Part shown: piece by piece, positions 11,201-20,908 of the stretch
Layout of the letters: every line of letters starts with the position of its first letter
Position numbering within the stretch: the first letter of the stretch is position 1
Origin: Ustilago trichophora
Taxonomy: Eukaryota; Basidiomycota; Ustilaginomycetes; Ustilaginales; Ustilaginaceae
Length of the DNA: 64,000 nt
Direction: 5' to 3'
Assembly: GCA_900323505.1 (NCBI GenBank)
Contig: OOIN01000018.1
Span: 62,001-126,000, forward strand
Made by a program: the position numbers and the translations under genes
The notes under the pieces: model-generated
Database searches by the model: none
Told to the model about the DNA's origin: nothing
What the model saw: only the letters and a program-made list of their open reading frames with translations

Positions 11201-12071
11201 CGCCGAAGGCTCGTCGACTTTCAAGAAACTGTCCGAGATCGAGACTGTCACGTATGCCGATGTGCTTCGCATGTTCCCCTCGGCCCGTCTCCCCATCGAT
11301 CAGCTGATCAACTTGGTCGAGCCCATCAAGCCTCGTCACTACTCGATTGCCTCTGCCCAGTCCGCCGTGGGAGAGTCGATTCACCTTCTCATTGTTACCG
11401 TCGACTGGAAGACTCCCAGCGGTAGCCCTCGTTACGGTCAATGCACCCGCTACCTCTCCGAGCTCAAACCCGGTGCCAAGGTGACCGTCTCTCTCAAGCC
11501 TTCGGTGATGAAGCTTCCTCCCATCGACACGCAGCCCATCATCATGGCTGGTCTCGGTACCGGTGCTGCACCCTTCCGCGCCTTTATCCAGGCTCGTGCG
11601 CACAAAAAGGCGCAGGGTATCGAAGTCGGACCTCTGGTCTACTATTTCGGTTCTCGATACCGCTCGTCCGAGTATCTGTACGGTGAAGAGCTCGAGGCCT
11701 ACACCCAGGATGGTGTCATTGAGCACATGGGTCTCGCCTTCTCGCGTGACACCTCCAAGAAGGTCTACATCCAGCACAAGATTCTCGAGGACGGCGATCT
11801 GCTGACCAAGTACCTCGGCCCTGAAATTGAGAAGCTCGAGGCTGCAGGTGGTAAAGCAGAGGTGGTCCTTCAGGACGGTCTCATCAACGACGAGGATGTA
11901 GAGGATGGCAAGAAGGGCTACTTCTTCGTCTGCGGTCCTACTTGGCCCGTACCCGACATTCACGAGGCTCTGGTCGGCGCCTTTGTCAAGAAGGGCCTTA
12001 CCAAGGATCAGGCCGAGAAGAAGATGGAGGCTCTCAAGGAGGACGAGCGATACGTTCTCGAGGTGTACTAA
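8274..12071 (+). CDS. MET10: Sulfite reductase [NADPH] flavoprotein subunit (Met10 type)
   Basis: This subunit passes electrons from NADPH to the sulfite-reducing subunit, so that sulfite becomes sulfide for cysteine and methionine synthesis. I take the ATG at 8274 (MAATSSQ); the frame is open 100 codons further up, but without a better ATG. This gives 1265 aa. A pyruvate-ferredoxin-oxidoreductase-like region covers about residues 180-760. The FAD-binding reductase follows (ENRRLTPVDYDRNVFHMEL near 861; RHYSIAS near 1020), then the NADPH site (GLGTGAAPFRAF near 1092) and the end RYVLEVY, as in yeast Met10. No FMN flavodoxin domain is seen, which is also true of yeast Met10. Relative to yeast, about 165 residues are added in front. 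They include a hydrophobic stretch at 13-34 and a Lys-rich patch, so membrane or organelle targeting is possible but not shown. No intron is visible. Confidence 0.93.
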   Translation: MAATSSQSLYQSAAIFAGGLAIGAGTLALSRAAFAPAHKPNKSIKRKVSDAKLKSSSSTTTTNTSAVTVKHNDTATPLARIATGAGRVDPPASKQLDEVDAKGAGPAVPAKPELPGHVAPNGVDATPRGQKLTGLVNAHPDNNAVPEPATLNRANHLDARMDLGIVNRPSDAEVAAKIAAQSWLLGVPSHKLTSTGAIDSIAYANSTAVFSYESNANGGFGSYCEDQAQQAAQKGWFNGRPSVFKMQTRSGAANAIVGYLNTKTGSSSTQAPKIVTALTNAPGFAAMAPALASYSASDNAKLVLQVSAASHSTEDGDELSISNDYASVLSAAAALNDSFEVILSATRQEAVDFAQYAYQSNKNVVHIFDGAFAGREVGALTIPAKGQKVDVPEPFLFTGSPKAQTVLVVPSGSHSQAARAVLVTLPAAVRHNVALLSVRSLGNWDEADLRNVLPKTVESLHVLEEVSGGAASGQLYEHFVSAVFGDEFAGSDVPSHVFPVTLAPGQDLTAAELHKLLETLGGAHKSALKVQDILDEAADESHADLLALSGASVVTFFDSETSSTAPLAQLTARTIRDRGADTQLHARLLSRFDNFEASGIVRSDIILSSRPESAADAPIVLAAEENAAKLLVVSDPATTLKSYAPFQSLVRGGTVIFNTPGWEVAELDSKLRAEDKRVLAQKSARLLLIDAAAVVDKLNTKTANASGGKAKVGDNVVPTEIAAAVLLVAVLRVQLNTSGAALAAFLKRVLGTAPVGIDGVEGLVAAAEAAIQLHAFSDDEWSKAKPISEAEENAPLRPTQIRYNGFGSNPDAATVGVEVAPTRSTWAQSAWQHLFSEAYETDASSLRPDLPEQTWVVEVTENRRLTPVDYDRNVFHMELSTKGTDLKYEVGEALGVHGWNDEQEVADFIKWAGFDADEVVNAPSLTQAGKHESRTVFQTLQQNLDIFGKPPKRFYEELGKLATNRDEARWLRFISSAEGSSTFKKLSEIETVTYADVLRMFPSARLPIDQLINLVEPIKPRHYSIASAQSAVGESIHLLIVTVDWKTPSGSPRYGQCTRYLSELKPGAKVTVSLKPSVMKLPPIDTQPIIMAGLGTGAAPFRAFIQARAHKKAQGIEVGPLVYYFGSRYRSSEYLYGEELEAYTQDGVIEHMGLAFSRDTSKKVYIQHKILEDGDLLTKYLGPEIEKLEAAGGKAEVVLQDGLINDEDVEDGKKGYFFVCGPTWPVPDIHEALVGAFVKKGLTKDQAEKKMEALKEDERYVLEVY

Positions 12072-12407
12072 TCTCGAATAGTGTTGTTTGCGCCCCTTGC
12101 TCTAGATTGTTGTATGCTGCTGTTCATGTACATTCTGGCGTTGCCACTTTGCCGCTTTCTGTAGCAATGATGATCTCCTTTCTTCCCTATCATTTAAAGT
12201 TATGGTTTCGCTCGTGTATACAGTGTATGCGTGAGTCGCAACAGCAGATCGTCCTGAGATTGGATCCTTGTCGCGAGATGCAGCTGCAGTAAAATGACAC
12301 ACGATTGCGGTTGCTCCGCTTCAGATTCTCGAGGCATGTATCGATTGCACGGCGCCATAGCCGGAGGGGTATATTCAATAGAGCCTGACAAGATGCGTGA
12401 AGGGGTT
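12072..12407. other. Convergent spacer MET10 / ATG12
   Basis: A short convergent 3' spacer. It holds the 3' untranslated ends of both genes and nothing else that I can recognise. Confidence 0.6.
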
Positions 12408-13289
12408 TTAGCCCCAAGCAGCGGTGGTGCTGTAGTTGACTATGAGATGGTTCTCTGTTCCAAAGCACTGTGCGAGTTGCAAGACAAAGATATTAGATAT
12501 ACGGTGGGACAGATTTGGCCGTCAAAGGACGTGTGTGGCACTTACACGATATAGGTTGCCCACGGTATCGTCGGGCGCGGGAGCAAACGAAGCGTTGATG
12601 TACAAGAACTGTAGACTCGATCAAACGGAAAGGTGTGTGAGATGTGAGTTGGATGGGCAGAGATGGAGATGTGGCAGTTTGAAGGTGACGTACAAGAGAA
12701 TCGGAAGGCTTAAAATTGAGCTCCTTGCGCAAGAATTGGATGACCGCTTGGAACCGGTTAAAGGCTGTGATGCGAAAGTAGTTGTTCTGTTGAGGCATCG
12801 ACGGCCCAGTGTTGGGTTGTATTTCAGTGACTGAGATCAAGTATGAATCTAGAGGGGGAAAGGGAAAGCATTGATAAAGCGTACCTTCATGATGGGAGCA
12901 TTGCCAATGGCTTTAAAGCGAACAACGACTGTAGACCATATCGGGAGAGTAGGAAATGGCGGGAAGTGATCGTTCGGCTTGTTGTTAGCATCAATGAGCA
13001 GCAGCAGCAGCAGCAGCAGCAGCGAATGTCAAGGGTTGACAGAGTGCACACACCTTTAGACGAGTCCCTCTTCTTGTACTGATCGAGGGCCTGAATTGCT
13101 GCAGCGGATGGAGTCGCCGATGATGGTGCTATTGCAGCTGCTGATCCTAACTGTCGATCCAGCTCTGCCAACATTGCGATGGGATCACATGAATCAGGGT
13201 TGGGTAGATATATGTCAGCGGTTGATTGCCAACGTATGAGCAGCACAATGACAAGTACCTTGGATAGGCGTCGTTGACACGGTCGTCAT
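12408..13289 (-). CDS. ATG12: Autophagy ubiquitin-like protein Atg12 (six exons)
   Basis: Atg12 is conjugated through its last glycine to Atg5; the conjugate with Atg16 promotes Atg8 lipidation during autophagosome formation. The gene is hidden by introns. I join exons 13289-13259, 13164-13054, 12928-12885, 12786-12694, 12608-12546 and 12467-12408, giving 402 nt and 133 aa. All five introns are GT..AG (78-125 nt) and all phases match. The product has a Ser/Ala-rich N-terminus, then [45 protein letters not shown] and the end TTAAWG. These are the conserved Atg12 ubiquitin-fold blocks, including the obligatory terminal Gly. Intron 2 carries a CAG/CTG repeat at about 12999-13022. The first exon ([10 protein letters not shown]) and its junction are the least certain part; the rest is firm. 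Confidence 0.92.
12999..13022. repeat. CAG trinucleotide repeat inside ATG12 intron 2
   Basis: About eight CAG units lie inside the second intron of ATG12, so they do not encode a protein repeat. Confidence 0.9.
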
Positions 13290-14034
13290 GTCGAGTTGAT
13301 CACTTCCCCCCTACAAGCGCTTTGTTTGTTTGCTTGCTTGCTTTGTGCAAGGAGAGACTACGTTGTGACGATTGTAAAGAAAGTCTTTGGTGCTGAGGGA
13401 TGCTGTTGTGCGAGATGACGGCCTAGGGTGTTGACTCGAGTTTGCTTGCTTGGCCTGTGTGGAGAAAGGCTTGGGATTCAGGGTCCAACAAGACGTACAT
13501 GTTGTTGCATGTCGCACCAACGCTTTCGTGTTGGTGTTTGGTGTTGGTCTGAGCGCTCTCAACAAGACGCTGCAAGCAATTACATAAGCGTGCATCAGCA
13601 TTCAAGCCTCGGCCGAGCTTTGAGGCTACACGTGACTGGATTTCCATAGCAGCTATTTTTCATTTTTCGAGCCAAAGAAGACGACGCCTGGCTGGCTGAG
13701 CTTTGGTGTCGTTGAAACTGTGCGTGTTAGACGTTGGAAATTCAGTGTCAGTGACACAGACTTGCTCTCTTCTCAAAGCTTGCTTCTCTGAATTTTGAAA
13801 AGCGAAACTTTGGTCAACCAACGAACAAAGAGAGAGCCGTGTGGAAGCATTGGAAATTTGAGAGGTTGCAAACAGGCACTATTCCAAGGATTTGTGGTCT
13901 CCGCTGCCGACACCTCAGAGCCAGAAGAGTCAGAGAGCCGAATCAAGAGTGTGTCGACCTTGGTCTCGATATCGAATTGCTATCTCCTCGTCCTCATCAC
14001 CATCTCCACCCCCTCATCCCCTCCGTCAAGAACA
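13290..14034. other. Divergent promoter region ATG12 / RPL7
   Basis: A 745 bp spacer between the ATG12 start and the RPL7 start. I see no gene. The last 80 bases before RPL7 are rich in CTC/CATC pyrimidine blocks, which is common before highly expressed fungal ribosomal-protein genes. Confidence 0.55.
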
Positions 14035-15949
14035 ATGTCGGCTCAAATTCGAACGTACGTATCACATCTTCATGAGATGCGATCAATCCACACGGCATAG
14101 CAGTGCAAAAAAGGCAGCAGCAGCAGTATCAACATTATCACCAAATTCGCCACCCACCAACAACTATCGACGCATCAGCATTGCGAGTGGAAGTAGCATC
14201 GACGACAGCATATGCAGCACGACAGACAGCATCATCCATCAAATGCGAAGCAGAGGCCCACCACACATTGTCATTACGGTCGTTCACAAGGCATATAAGT
14301 GCTCAAAGTTGTGATGGCAAAGTGGCGATGGTATGCTACTGGGATGACACTTGCTACACGCTTACGACCGCAACGCATCGATCGCAGTGTGTACGTTCTC
14401 TTAGAGAAAGACCACAAGGAGCTCGTCGCATTGTCGCATATTCCAACCATGAATCAACCCCCCACGCATGGCCCACATGCAGCCGACAATCTATCACGTC
14501 ATCACGGCTTATTAGAGCCCAACAGTGCCTTCAGCAAGCATGATGGCGATGAGTCACCGCATTGTATTGCAGCACCACTTGCTCTCGCGCTCTCAGCTCG
14601 GCGCTCTCAGCTCGACGACACAACAAACACATCGCAACAACTGCTCTGCACTCTTTAATCACCAATCTGCATCTGCTCATTCCGTGGACGCAATCTCCCT
14701 TCTCGGCAATCCTACAATCCCATTGACAGCAAAAGGCTGACATTCTCACCATATCATTTGCTCTCTCCTCTTTCACAGCACCGTCCCCTCGGCTCACGAC
14801 GTCCTCGTCCCCGAGACTCTCCTCAAGAAGAGGAAGTCGGACGCCAAGGCCCGTGAGGAGAAGGCCGCCAAGGCCGCCGAGACCAAGAAGGTAAGTCTTT
14901 CGAATCGATCCAGCCCATCAACTCGCATTTCCGACATCATTCAGAGAGAGTCACATCCGCAAGACAAGGCGACCATGGGATACAAAGGAGAAGAAAGGAT
15001 CAAGGTCTTTACTACACAGTGATGCATAAAACAACCAACCTTTTCGGGCTAGTCCAACGGACAATGTTGCCGAAATATACCATCTTTCGGGGCTGAGGCT
15101 TTTAACCTTGATCAAAAAGGAATCGTAGTAGCAAGTGGCAACGCAGCGGGAGGGATTGTCGCACCAGCGTCGGGAATGGAACAAATGGAGATGAAAGACA
15201 AAAAAAAGAAGTCGTCGGATGGCGGATGCGAGTTCTGCGGGCTTCTAGTCCCGGCTTTCTCCTTATGATCGGCTTTTCTGACAGACATTTCCCTTACACT
15301 CATTGCTATGTCGCTACCACAGGCCAACCTCGCCAAGCGCAAGGTCATCTTCAAGCGTGCCGAGCAGTACACCAAGGAGTACCGTTCCGCCGAGCGTGAG
15401 GAGATCCGTCTCCGTCGTGCTGCCAAGGCCAAGGGAGAGTTCTACGTTGCCGGCCAGCCCAAGGTTGTCTTCGTCGTTCGTCTTCGTGGTATCAACAACA
15501 TTGCTCCCAAGCCCCGCAAGATCTTGCAGCTCCTGCGTCTTCTCCAGATCAACAACGGTGTCTTTGTCCGATTGACCAAGGCCACCTCGCAGATGCTCCA
15601 GCTCGTCCAGCCTTACGTTACCTACGGTGCTCCCAGCCTCAAGACCATTCGCGATCTCGTCTACAAGCGTGGATACGCCAAGGTCAACCGTCAGCGTCTC
15701 CCCATCAACGACAACAAGATCATCGAGGAGAACCTCGGCAAGTACGGCATCCTCTCGATCGAGGACATTGTTCACGAGATCGCCACTTGCGGCCCCAACT
15801 TCAAGGCCGTCACCAACTTCCTCTGGGCTTTCAAGCTCTCCAACCCCAACGGTGGCTTCAAGGGCAAGAAGATCCCTCACTACACCGAGGGCGGTAACAC
15901 TGGTGACCGTGGCGAGGCTATCAACGCCATTGTTCGCCGAATGAACTAA
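14035..15949 (+). CDS. RPL7: 60S ribosomal protein L7 (uL30), three exons
   Basis: A structural protein of the large ribosomal subunit. The exons are 14035-14054 (MSAQIR plus two bases), 14779-14890 and 15323-15949, giving 759 nt and 252 aa, about the family's normal length (yeast 244). The join reads [26 protein letters not shown], then a Lys/Arg/Ala helix, then the L30-like fold ([53 protein letters not shown]) and the end AIVRRMN. Intron 1 (724 nt) and intron 2 (432 nt) are far longer than the other introns in the window. Intron 2 holds a probable box C/D snoRNA, described separately. Short frames that appear open inside intron 1 are not conserved-looking and are not called. Confidence 0.96.
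14998..15113 (+). ncRNA. Probable box C/D snoRNA in RPL7 intron 2 (snR39/snR39b/snR59-like)
   Basis: A C-box-like GTGATGC lies at 15019-15025 and a perfect D box CTGA at 15093-15096. The 13 bases ACCATCTTTCGGG at 15079-15091, one base before the D box, are complementary to CCCGAAAGATGGT, a highly conserved stretch of eukaryotic large-subunit rRNA as I remember it. The fifth base before the D box would direct 2'-O-methylation to the G of that CCCG. The element is enclosed by a 9 bp external stem: GATCAAGGT at 14998-15006 pairs with ACCTTGATC at 15105-15113. In budding yeast, snR39 and snR59 sit in introns of RPL7A and RPL7B and guide this same rRNA region, so the host gene fits too. The C box has one deviation from RTGATGA, and no clear C'/D' pair was found. 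Confidence 0.75.
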
Positions 15950-16758
15950 GTTGCGCGCACGCTTTGAGATGCCCACCTCTTTTTTTTTCCCATCCCTTGT
16001 CTCTTGCTCTTGCAAGTGATTGCTGAAGGATGGGGTTGGAAAGATGTGTGTATCTTTTCCCGTGTCCTCTTGTAGTTTCCTTGTCGTCCCTTTTTTTCAT
16101 TTGCATTTTTGTTTCCCCCCTTTACACTATTCCCTCTATCATCACTGCTACGTCGCTACAGTGTTGGTGGATCTCATCACAAAAGAAAATCGTTGAACTT
16201 GAAAAGCACAGCGCAACGCAGGACTTGCTCTTCTTTTTTTCAGTTGATTCACTTGGATATGCTGGGCTGATAAAGAAAGCACCTGCACGTCGCTCACGAT
16301 TTGCTTTATTCAACGCTATCCCTCTCTCCACTCTCGCCTAAATCTGCTTCTTCGTACGAATCCCTCTTCATTTGTATTTTTCCCCTTTTAGTTGGTACGA
16401 TAGCAGCGGAGCGTGGAGTTCTGGGATTCAAAACCCCCTTCCATTCTTCATCACATCATACATCACATTGTCATAAAAAGTTCACAATCATGTATCCTCC
16501 TCGTCCCAAAACCTTCCCCCCCCCCTCAAAAAAAAAGTTATCTCCACACCAACCTCCCAACTCCCAGCAATCCTCGATTCTTTTCGGTCTCTTTTATGCG
16601 GTTCTTCCATGTGTGTCGTGTGCCTGTGTGTGTACGTGTGTAAGCGGAGTGAGTGGGTCGCAAGCGTTTCAAGTCACAAGGAAGCAGCAACGTAACGAAA
16701 TTTGCGTAAGTGGTATTGCAAATCTGAGTGAATCTTTATGTGTAAAAAAAAATCGCCT
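15950..16758. other. Convergent spacer RPL7 / alkaline phosphatase
   Basis: An 809 bp convergent 3' spacer, T- and C-rich (for example C and A runs near 16519-16538). It holds the 3' untranslated ends; I recognise no gene or RNA. Confidence 0.55.
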
Positions 16759-18657
16759 CTACGACTTGTTCAGATCCCGGGTGACGCTTTCCAAATCGAG
16801 CCCGAGAATGTCTTTGATGACTACGCCAATGTTGGTATTATCCTGGTTACCGATGAGTTTGTGGAATTGCGAACCGTAAGCGTATACGTTGATATCGATA
16901 CCGGTATGACCGCTCGTAGAGAAGCCGATTTCGGCTCGCTTGGCGGCAATATCAGAGATGACCCTCCGAATGCCGTCGAGGTTGACACCTGGAACGGGGC
17001 CTAGCAAGTTTGATTCGTGGGAGAAAAGATGGCCAGTATTACCATGTCCGACAAGTGCCGAAGTGGCAGTGAGGGTGGTTTGAATGTACCGGGATGCACT
17101 CCAGAGGTTTCTATCGCTCTCATCGTCATCGTTGAGGGTCAGAATTTCGGCCTTGACAACATCCCACACCGCTTGGATTTCTTCAGCCTTTGGCTTGCCA
17201 CCTTGAGCCTCACCTTCAAGTCCGAGTCCTGAGCCACCCAAGATTTTCTCGGCGATGAAATCGCGCACCAACTTCTCACTGACTTTGCCCCCCTTAACAT
17301 GGGCACTACGCTTTTCACGACGTACAAAGTCGATCAGTACAGCAGTAAGGATCGGCGTCGAATGCTTGGCATTCAGTAGACGCTCAGGATAGTAGGCATA
17401 GTTGGGGTAATCCACGGTAAGCTGTCTACCCAAGGTGACACCGCCAGTTTCGTGATCCGAGGTGGAGATGAGGAGCGTTTTTTCGTCTTTGGTGTTGTGT
17501 TGGTCGACCCAGTCTTTGACGAGGGCGATGGTGTTGTGATAGGCGAGGGCTTCTCGGGCGTGGCAGGCGGGGTCGTTGTTGTGGGCGCAGAGGTCGATCT
17601 GCGAGCCTTCGATCATGAGGATGAATCCTTTCGAGTTTTGCTTTGATTCAGAGAGAAGGTCGAGGGCCTTGTGGGCATAGTGCGAAAGAGGTTTCAAGGG
17701 TAGAGGTTGGGGAATGTTGACACGGTCGATTTCGTAAGGTGTATTGCCGGGGGAGAGCAGGGCCATGAAGGGCAGTTCGGGTTCAGAGATGCCAAAGATG
17801 TCGGAAGCGGATGAGAGCTGCGAGTAGGACTGATCGGAAGAGGTGTTGGAGGGGAAAGCGAGACGAACATCCCATCCGAGCTGACGAGCGTATTCGACCG
17901 TGTCCTCGTCATCCTGTCGACACGAGACGAAGCTCGAATTGGGCAAGAAAGCACATCCACCTCCTCCGATCGCAAGGTCGAGCGTACGTTCACCTAAAGG
18001 ATTCTGCTTACCGCCAATCATCTGGGAAGCGATCAGCGGTTCTTCCGCCCTGGAAGCTGCATGCGAGATGAACGCAGCCGGAGTGGCATCGGTCAGACGA
18101 GAAGTGACGACGACACCGGTGAGCAAACCTTTACGCTTTGCAGCCTCAAAGACAGTACCGCAGGGCTTGGCATCGGGGGTAACACCAATGGCTCCATTGT
18201 AGGACTTTTTGGCACACGAAAAGGCGGTGGCACCGGCAGCCGAATCGGTAATGAGTGAAGAGGAGGATCTAGAGCGATGGGTGCCCACCAGAATCGTGTC
18301 TAGGGGTAGGCGGAAATCGCTGTTGTAGTCGGTGTCGTTGTTGAGCGCCTGGGCAAAGTGGCGAGTAAAGGAGACTGAGGCAGGACCGTAGCCATCGCTG
18401 ATCATGAGGATGATGTTGGTCTTGACGGGACGAGGAGTCCATGGCCAGTGCCATGCGCCGGTGGTGATGTCGGAGAGGTACGAGATGCTCTGACGTGAAT
18501 AAATCAGAAGAAGAAGGAGCAAGAGCCCGAGCTTGATGCCCTTGAGAAAGTTGCCGAGGGCGTGGCGCTTGATGTAACGCGGCTTGAACGGGGCAGCCTG
18601 TCCATGGTGCGAATGGGCAGCACTGATGGGTTGAGGTAGCTTGGCGTCAAGATCCAT
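16759..18657 (-). CDS. PHO8: Vacuolar-type alkaline phosphatase (Pho8-like), 632 aa
   Basis: A metal-dependent phosphomonoesterase that releases phosphate from small phosphorylated compounds. The family's fungal members are type II vacuolar membrane proteins. An N-terminal cytosolic tail (about 40 residues, ending in basic residues) precedes a Leu-rich membrane anchor at 43-53. The catalytic domain follows with MISDGYGPAS (metal Asp88), TDSAAGATA (phosphorylated Ser139), VVVTSRLTDATPAAF with SHA, IEGSQIDLCAHNND, TSDHETGG and GHGNTGHLFSHESN; all the usual metal ligands are present. The length is a little above yeast Pho8 (566 aa) because of the tail and small insertions. The ATG at 18655-18657 is the only sensible start. 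It is divergent from the annexin gene. Confidence 0.94.
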   Translation of the reverse strand: MDLDAKLPQPISAAHSHHGQAAPFKPRYIKRHALGNFLKGIKLGLLLLLLLIYSRQSISYLSDITTGAWHWPWTPRPVKTNIILMISDGYGPASVSFTRHFAQALNNDTDYNSDFRLPLDTILVGTHRSRSSSSLITDSAAGATAFSCAKKSYNGAIGVTPDAKPCGTVFEAAKRKGLLTGVVVTSRLTDATPAAFISHAASRAEEPLIASQMIGGKQNPLGERTLDLAIGGGGCAFLPNSSFVSCRQDDEDTVEYARQLGWDVRLAFPSNTSSDQSYSQLSSASDIFGISEPELPFMALLSPGNTPYEIDRVNIPQPLPLKPLSHYAHKALDLLSESKQNSKGFILMIEGSQIDLCAHNNDPACHAREALAYHNTIALVKDWVDQHNTKDEKTLLISTSDHETGGVTLGRQLTVDYPNYAYYPERLLNAKHSTPILTAVLIDFVRREKRSAHVKGGKVSEKLVRDFIAEKILGGSGLGLEGEAQGGKPKAEEIQAVWDVVKAEILTLNDDDESDRNLWSASRYIQTTLTATSALVGHGNTGHLFSHESNLLGPVPGVNLDGIRRVISDIAAKRAEIGFSTSGHTGIDINVYAYGSQFHKLIGNQDNTNIGVVIKDILGLDLESVTRDLNKS

Positions 18658-19323
18658 GGCTGTAGATCCAGGCTGCTGCTTCTATGAGATTCTGCTCAGC
18701 AAAGGGTGATGTCTAATGTCTAGCAAAGAGGACAGATTGTGGTGGTTGAGGAGCAGCAGCAGAGAGATTAGGGGTACAGGGTAGGACCCTTGATCAGCAC
18801 GCTGTGCGAGTGAACGTGTGAGAGTGACCGTGCACGGATGCGGTGTTTGGTGGGGAAAAAAAGGACAGTTTGTTAGATCCTGTGAGTTCGTTGCGATTGC
18901 CACTTTACGCGAGAGAGAGAACGCGGCAAAGAGGCAGCTGAGCAGTGACGTCGGCACTAGGATCGACTGTGCAGTGCAGCAGCAGAGGAGCACCGCCTTT
19001 TCTTAACACCGCCTTTTTTGGCTTAGATTTAAAGACGGGCTGTGTAACTCTGAGCGGCAAAAGAGCTCGTCCATCGTGTCAGTGTGTGTGCCAAGCAAAA
19101 TGGAATGAATCAAGCCGAAAGTGCACTTTCTCACAGGCGTGTCTCTGTGTGGAGGCAACGAAGGCACTTTGATAGACGACACCCCCAAACTGGTCCGTGT
19201 GTACAGTACGGTATATACAGACATATAAGACCTCGCCGAATCGCAACTTCATTTCGAACCACCATCCCATTACCATCGAGGACAGGATCATCACAACAAG
19301 AAGCAACAAACAGCAACACACAA
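18658..19323. other. Divergent promoter region PHO8 / annexin
   Basis: A 666 bp spacer between two divergent starts. It contains a TGTACAGTAC element near 19200, a TATATA-like box near 19212, and an AACAACAAC-rich leader before the annexin start. No gene is seen. Confidence 0.55.
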
Positions 19324-20604
19324 ATGTCCTGGCAGCAAAATCCTTATCCACCTCCTCAAGGCTACGGTGCACCTCCTCCCATGCCTCAAGGTGGCTACGG
19401 GGGCTACGGTGCTCCTCCCGGTCCACCTCCTCCTCACGCTGGTGGCTACGTACCTCCCCCTCAAGCACCTTACGGTGGCGGCTATGCTCCTCCTACTGGT
19501 CCACCGCAGCACCATCACCACCACCACCCTCATGCTCATGCTCATCCTCCTCCCCCTCAACACGGCTACGGTGCTCCACCAGCACCACCCACTGCAGCTG
19601 GAGCCTACTACCTGGGCGTACCTGTCCCTCCTCCACCTCCCAACATGCCCGCTCCTCCCCCTCCCGGCTACAACCCAGCTCACGACGTCGAGAGGATCCG
19701 CAAAGCCACCAAAGGTTTTGGCACAGACGAAGGCGCCCTCATCGCTACTCTTGCGCCCCTCGATGCCTACCAAATCGATGCTCTTCGTCACACCTTCAAG
19801 GCCACCGTAGGTAAAGACCTCCTCACCGTACTCGAAAAAGAGACCTCGGGCTGGTTCGAAGCCGCTCTCCGTGCCAAGGTGCTCGGTCCGGTACTCTACG
19901 ACTGCTGGCTCATCAAGCGTGCCTGCCAGGGCGCTGGTACCCACGAAGACCTTCTCAACGAGGTTCTCCTCTGCCGCACCAACGCAGAGATGTACATTCT
20001 CAAGCAGGCATTTCAGGCTACCTATGGCAAGAACATGGAAAAGGTCGTCGAGGATGAGCTCTCGTTCAAGACCAAACGCATGTTTGTCATGGCCATGCAG
20101 GGTGTTCGTCAAGAAGACAACGTCCCCGTCGATCATCAGATGGTCGAAAATGATGTTGCCACCTTGCACAGTGCTGCCCGTGGCGCCGGTACCGACGAGA
20201 TCGCCATCTGTGGCATTCTCATCCAGCGCAGTGCGCCTCACCTTGCTGCCATCGCCCAGGCCTACCAGCACCGTCACCGAAGACCGCTTTCCAAGATGAT
20301 CGACGCCGAGTTCTCGGGACACATGAAGGACGCCCTCCGCTACATTGTCGATGGTGCCGAAAACGACGGCCAGGGCGTCACCCGTGACGCACGCCTCCTC
20401 GAGGACAGCATGGAGGGCATGGGTACCAAGGACGAGCGTCTGGTCTACCGCGTCGGCCGTCTTCACTGGAACAAGCACCGCTTCGAAGGTCAGATCAAAC
20501 CAGCCTATGCACAGCTCTTCCACAAAAAGGGTCTCAAGAACCGCGTCGAGGGCGAGACAAGTGGAGACTACAAGCGCATGCTCAGTGCCATGATCGGTTC
20601 CTAA
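19324..20604 (+). CDS. Annexin with Pro/Gly/Tyr/His-rich N-terminal tail
   Basis: Annexins bind acidic phospholipids in a calcium-dependent way and act in membrane traffic or repair. I take the ATG at 19324 (MSWQQNPYPPPQ), giving 426 aa; the frame is open upstream but is not annexin-like. Residues 1-115 form a flexible tail of YGAPP, GGYG and a His run (HHHHHHPHAHAH), as in fungal and human A7/A11-type annexins. Four annexin repeats follow. Calcium-loop signatures appear in each: KGFGTDE, QGAGTHE, RGAGTDE and EGMGTKD; the second and fourth are weaker versions. The fold is complete and ends in MLSAMIGS. There are no introns. The tail may drive self-association, an inference from composition. 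Confidence 0.95.
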   Translation: MSWQQNPYPPPQGYGAPPPMPQGGYGGYGAPPGPPPPHAGGYVPPPQAPYGGGYAPPTGPPQHHHHHHPHAHAHPPPPQHGYGAPPAPPTAAGAYYLGVPVPPPPPNMPAPPPPGYNPAHDVERIRKATKGFGTDEGALIATLAPLDAYQIDALRHTFKATVGKDLLTVLEKETSGWFEAALRAKVLGPVLYDCWLIKRACQGAGTHEDLLNEVLLCRTNAEMYILKQAFQATYGKNMEKVVEDELSFKTKRMFVMAMQGVRQEDNVPVDHQMVENDVATLHSAARGAGTDEIAICGILIQRSAPHLAAIAQAYQHRHRRPLSKMIDAEFSGHMKDALRYIVDGAENDGQGVTRDARLLEDSMEGMGTKDERLVYRVGRLHWNKHRFEGQIKPAYAQLFHKKGLKNRVEGETSGDYKRMLSAMIGS

Positions 20605-20908
20605 TCCGGACCTCTTTTCAGAGACCTCGCTCATATGCTTCTGCTACATCATCTACTCTGTATACCCTTACCGTGTCTTTTGTGTGAGCTCCGTGTTTGT
20701 AAATGTCACTGTATCTTTATCTTGCTCCTTGTTTTTTGTGGTATGATGTTGTCTGGTCTGACCTTTGTTTTTACGGCTACTTTTTCGGCGCTTTTTCCGG
20801 CCTTTTTTTTTCTCCCAAGAGTCAGACCTCCACAACGACTGAGCCAACCATCAACCACCATCTTCCTTTTCATGCCGACATGACCCTGATCTCGTTGCGG
20901 CCATCCAC
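20605..20908. other. Spacer annexin / LRR-like gene
   Basis: 304 bp, T-rich (TTTTTTT near 20805), holding the annexin 3' end and the start region of the next gene. Nothing else is recognised. Confidence 0.5.

Noticed and set aside
14055..14778. Search for a second snoRNA in RPL7 intron 1
   Set aside because: Some ATGATG-like boxes exist, but the only CTGA is about 190 bases from the nearest; no guide or stem seen.
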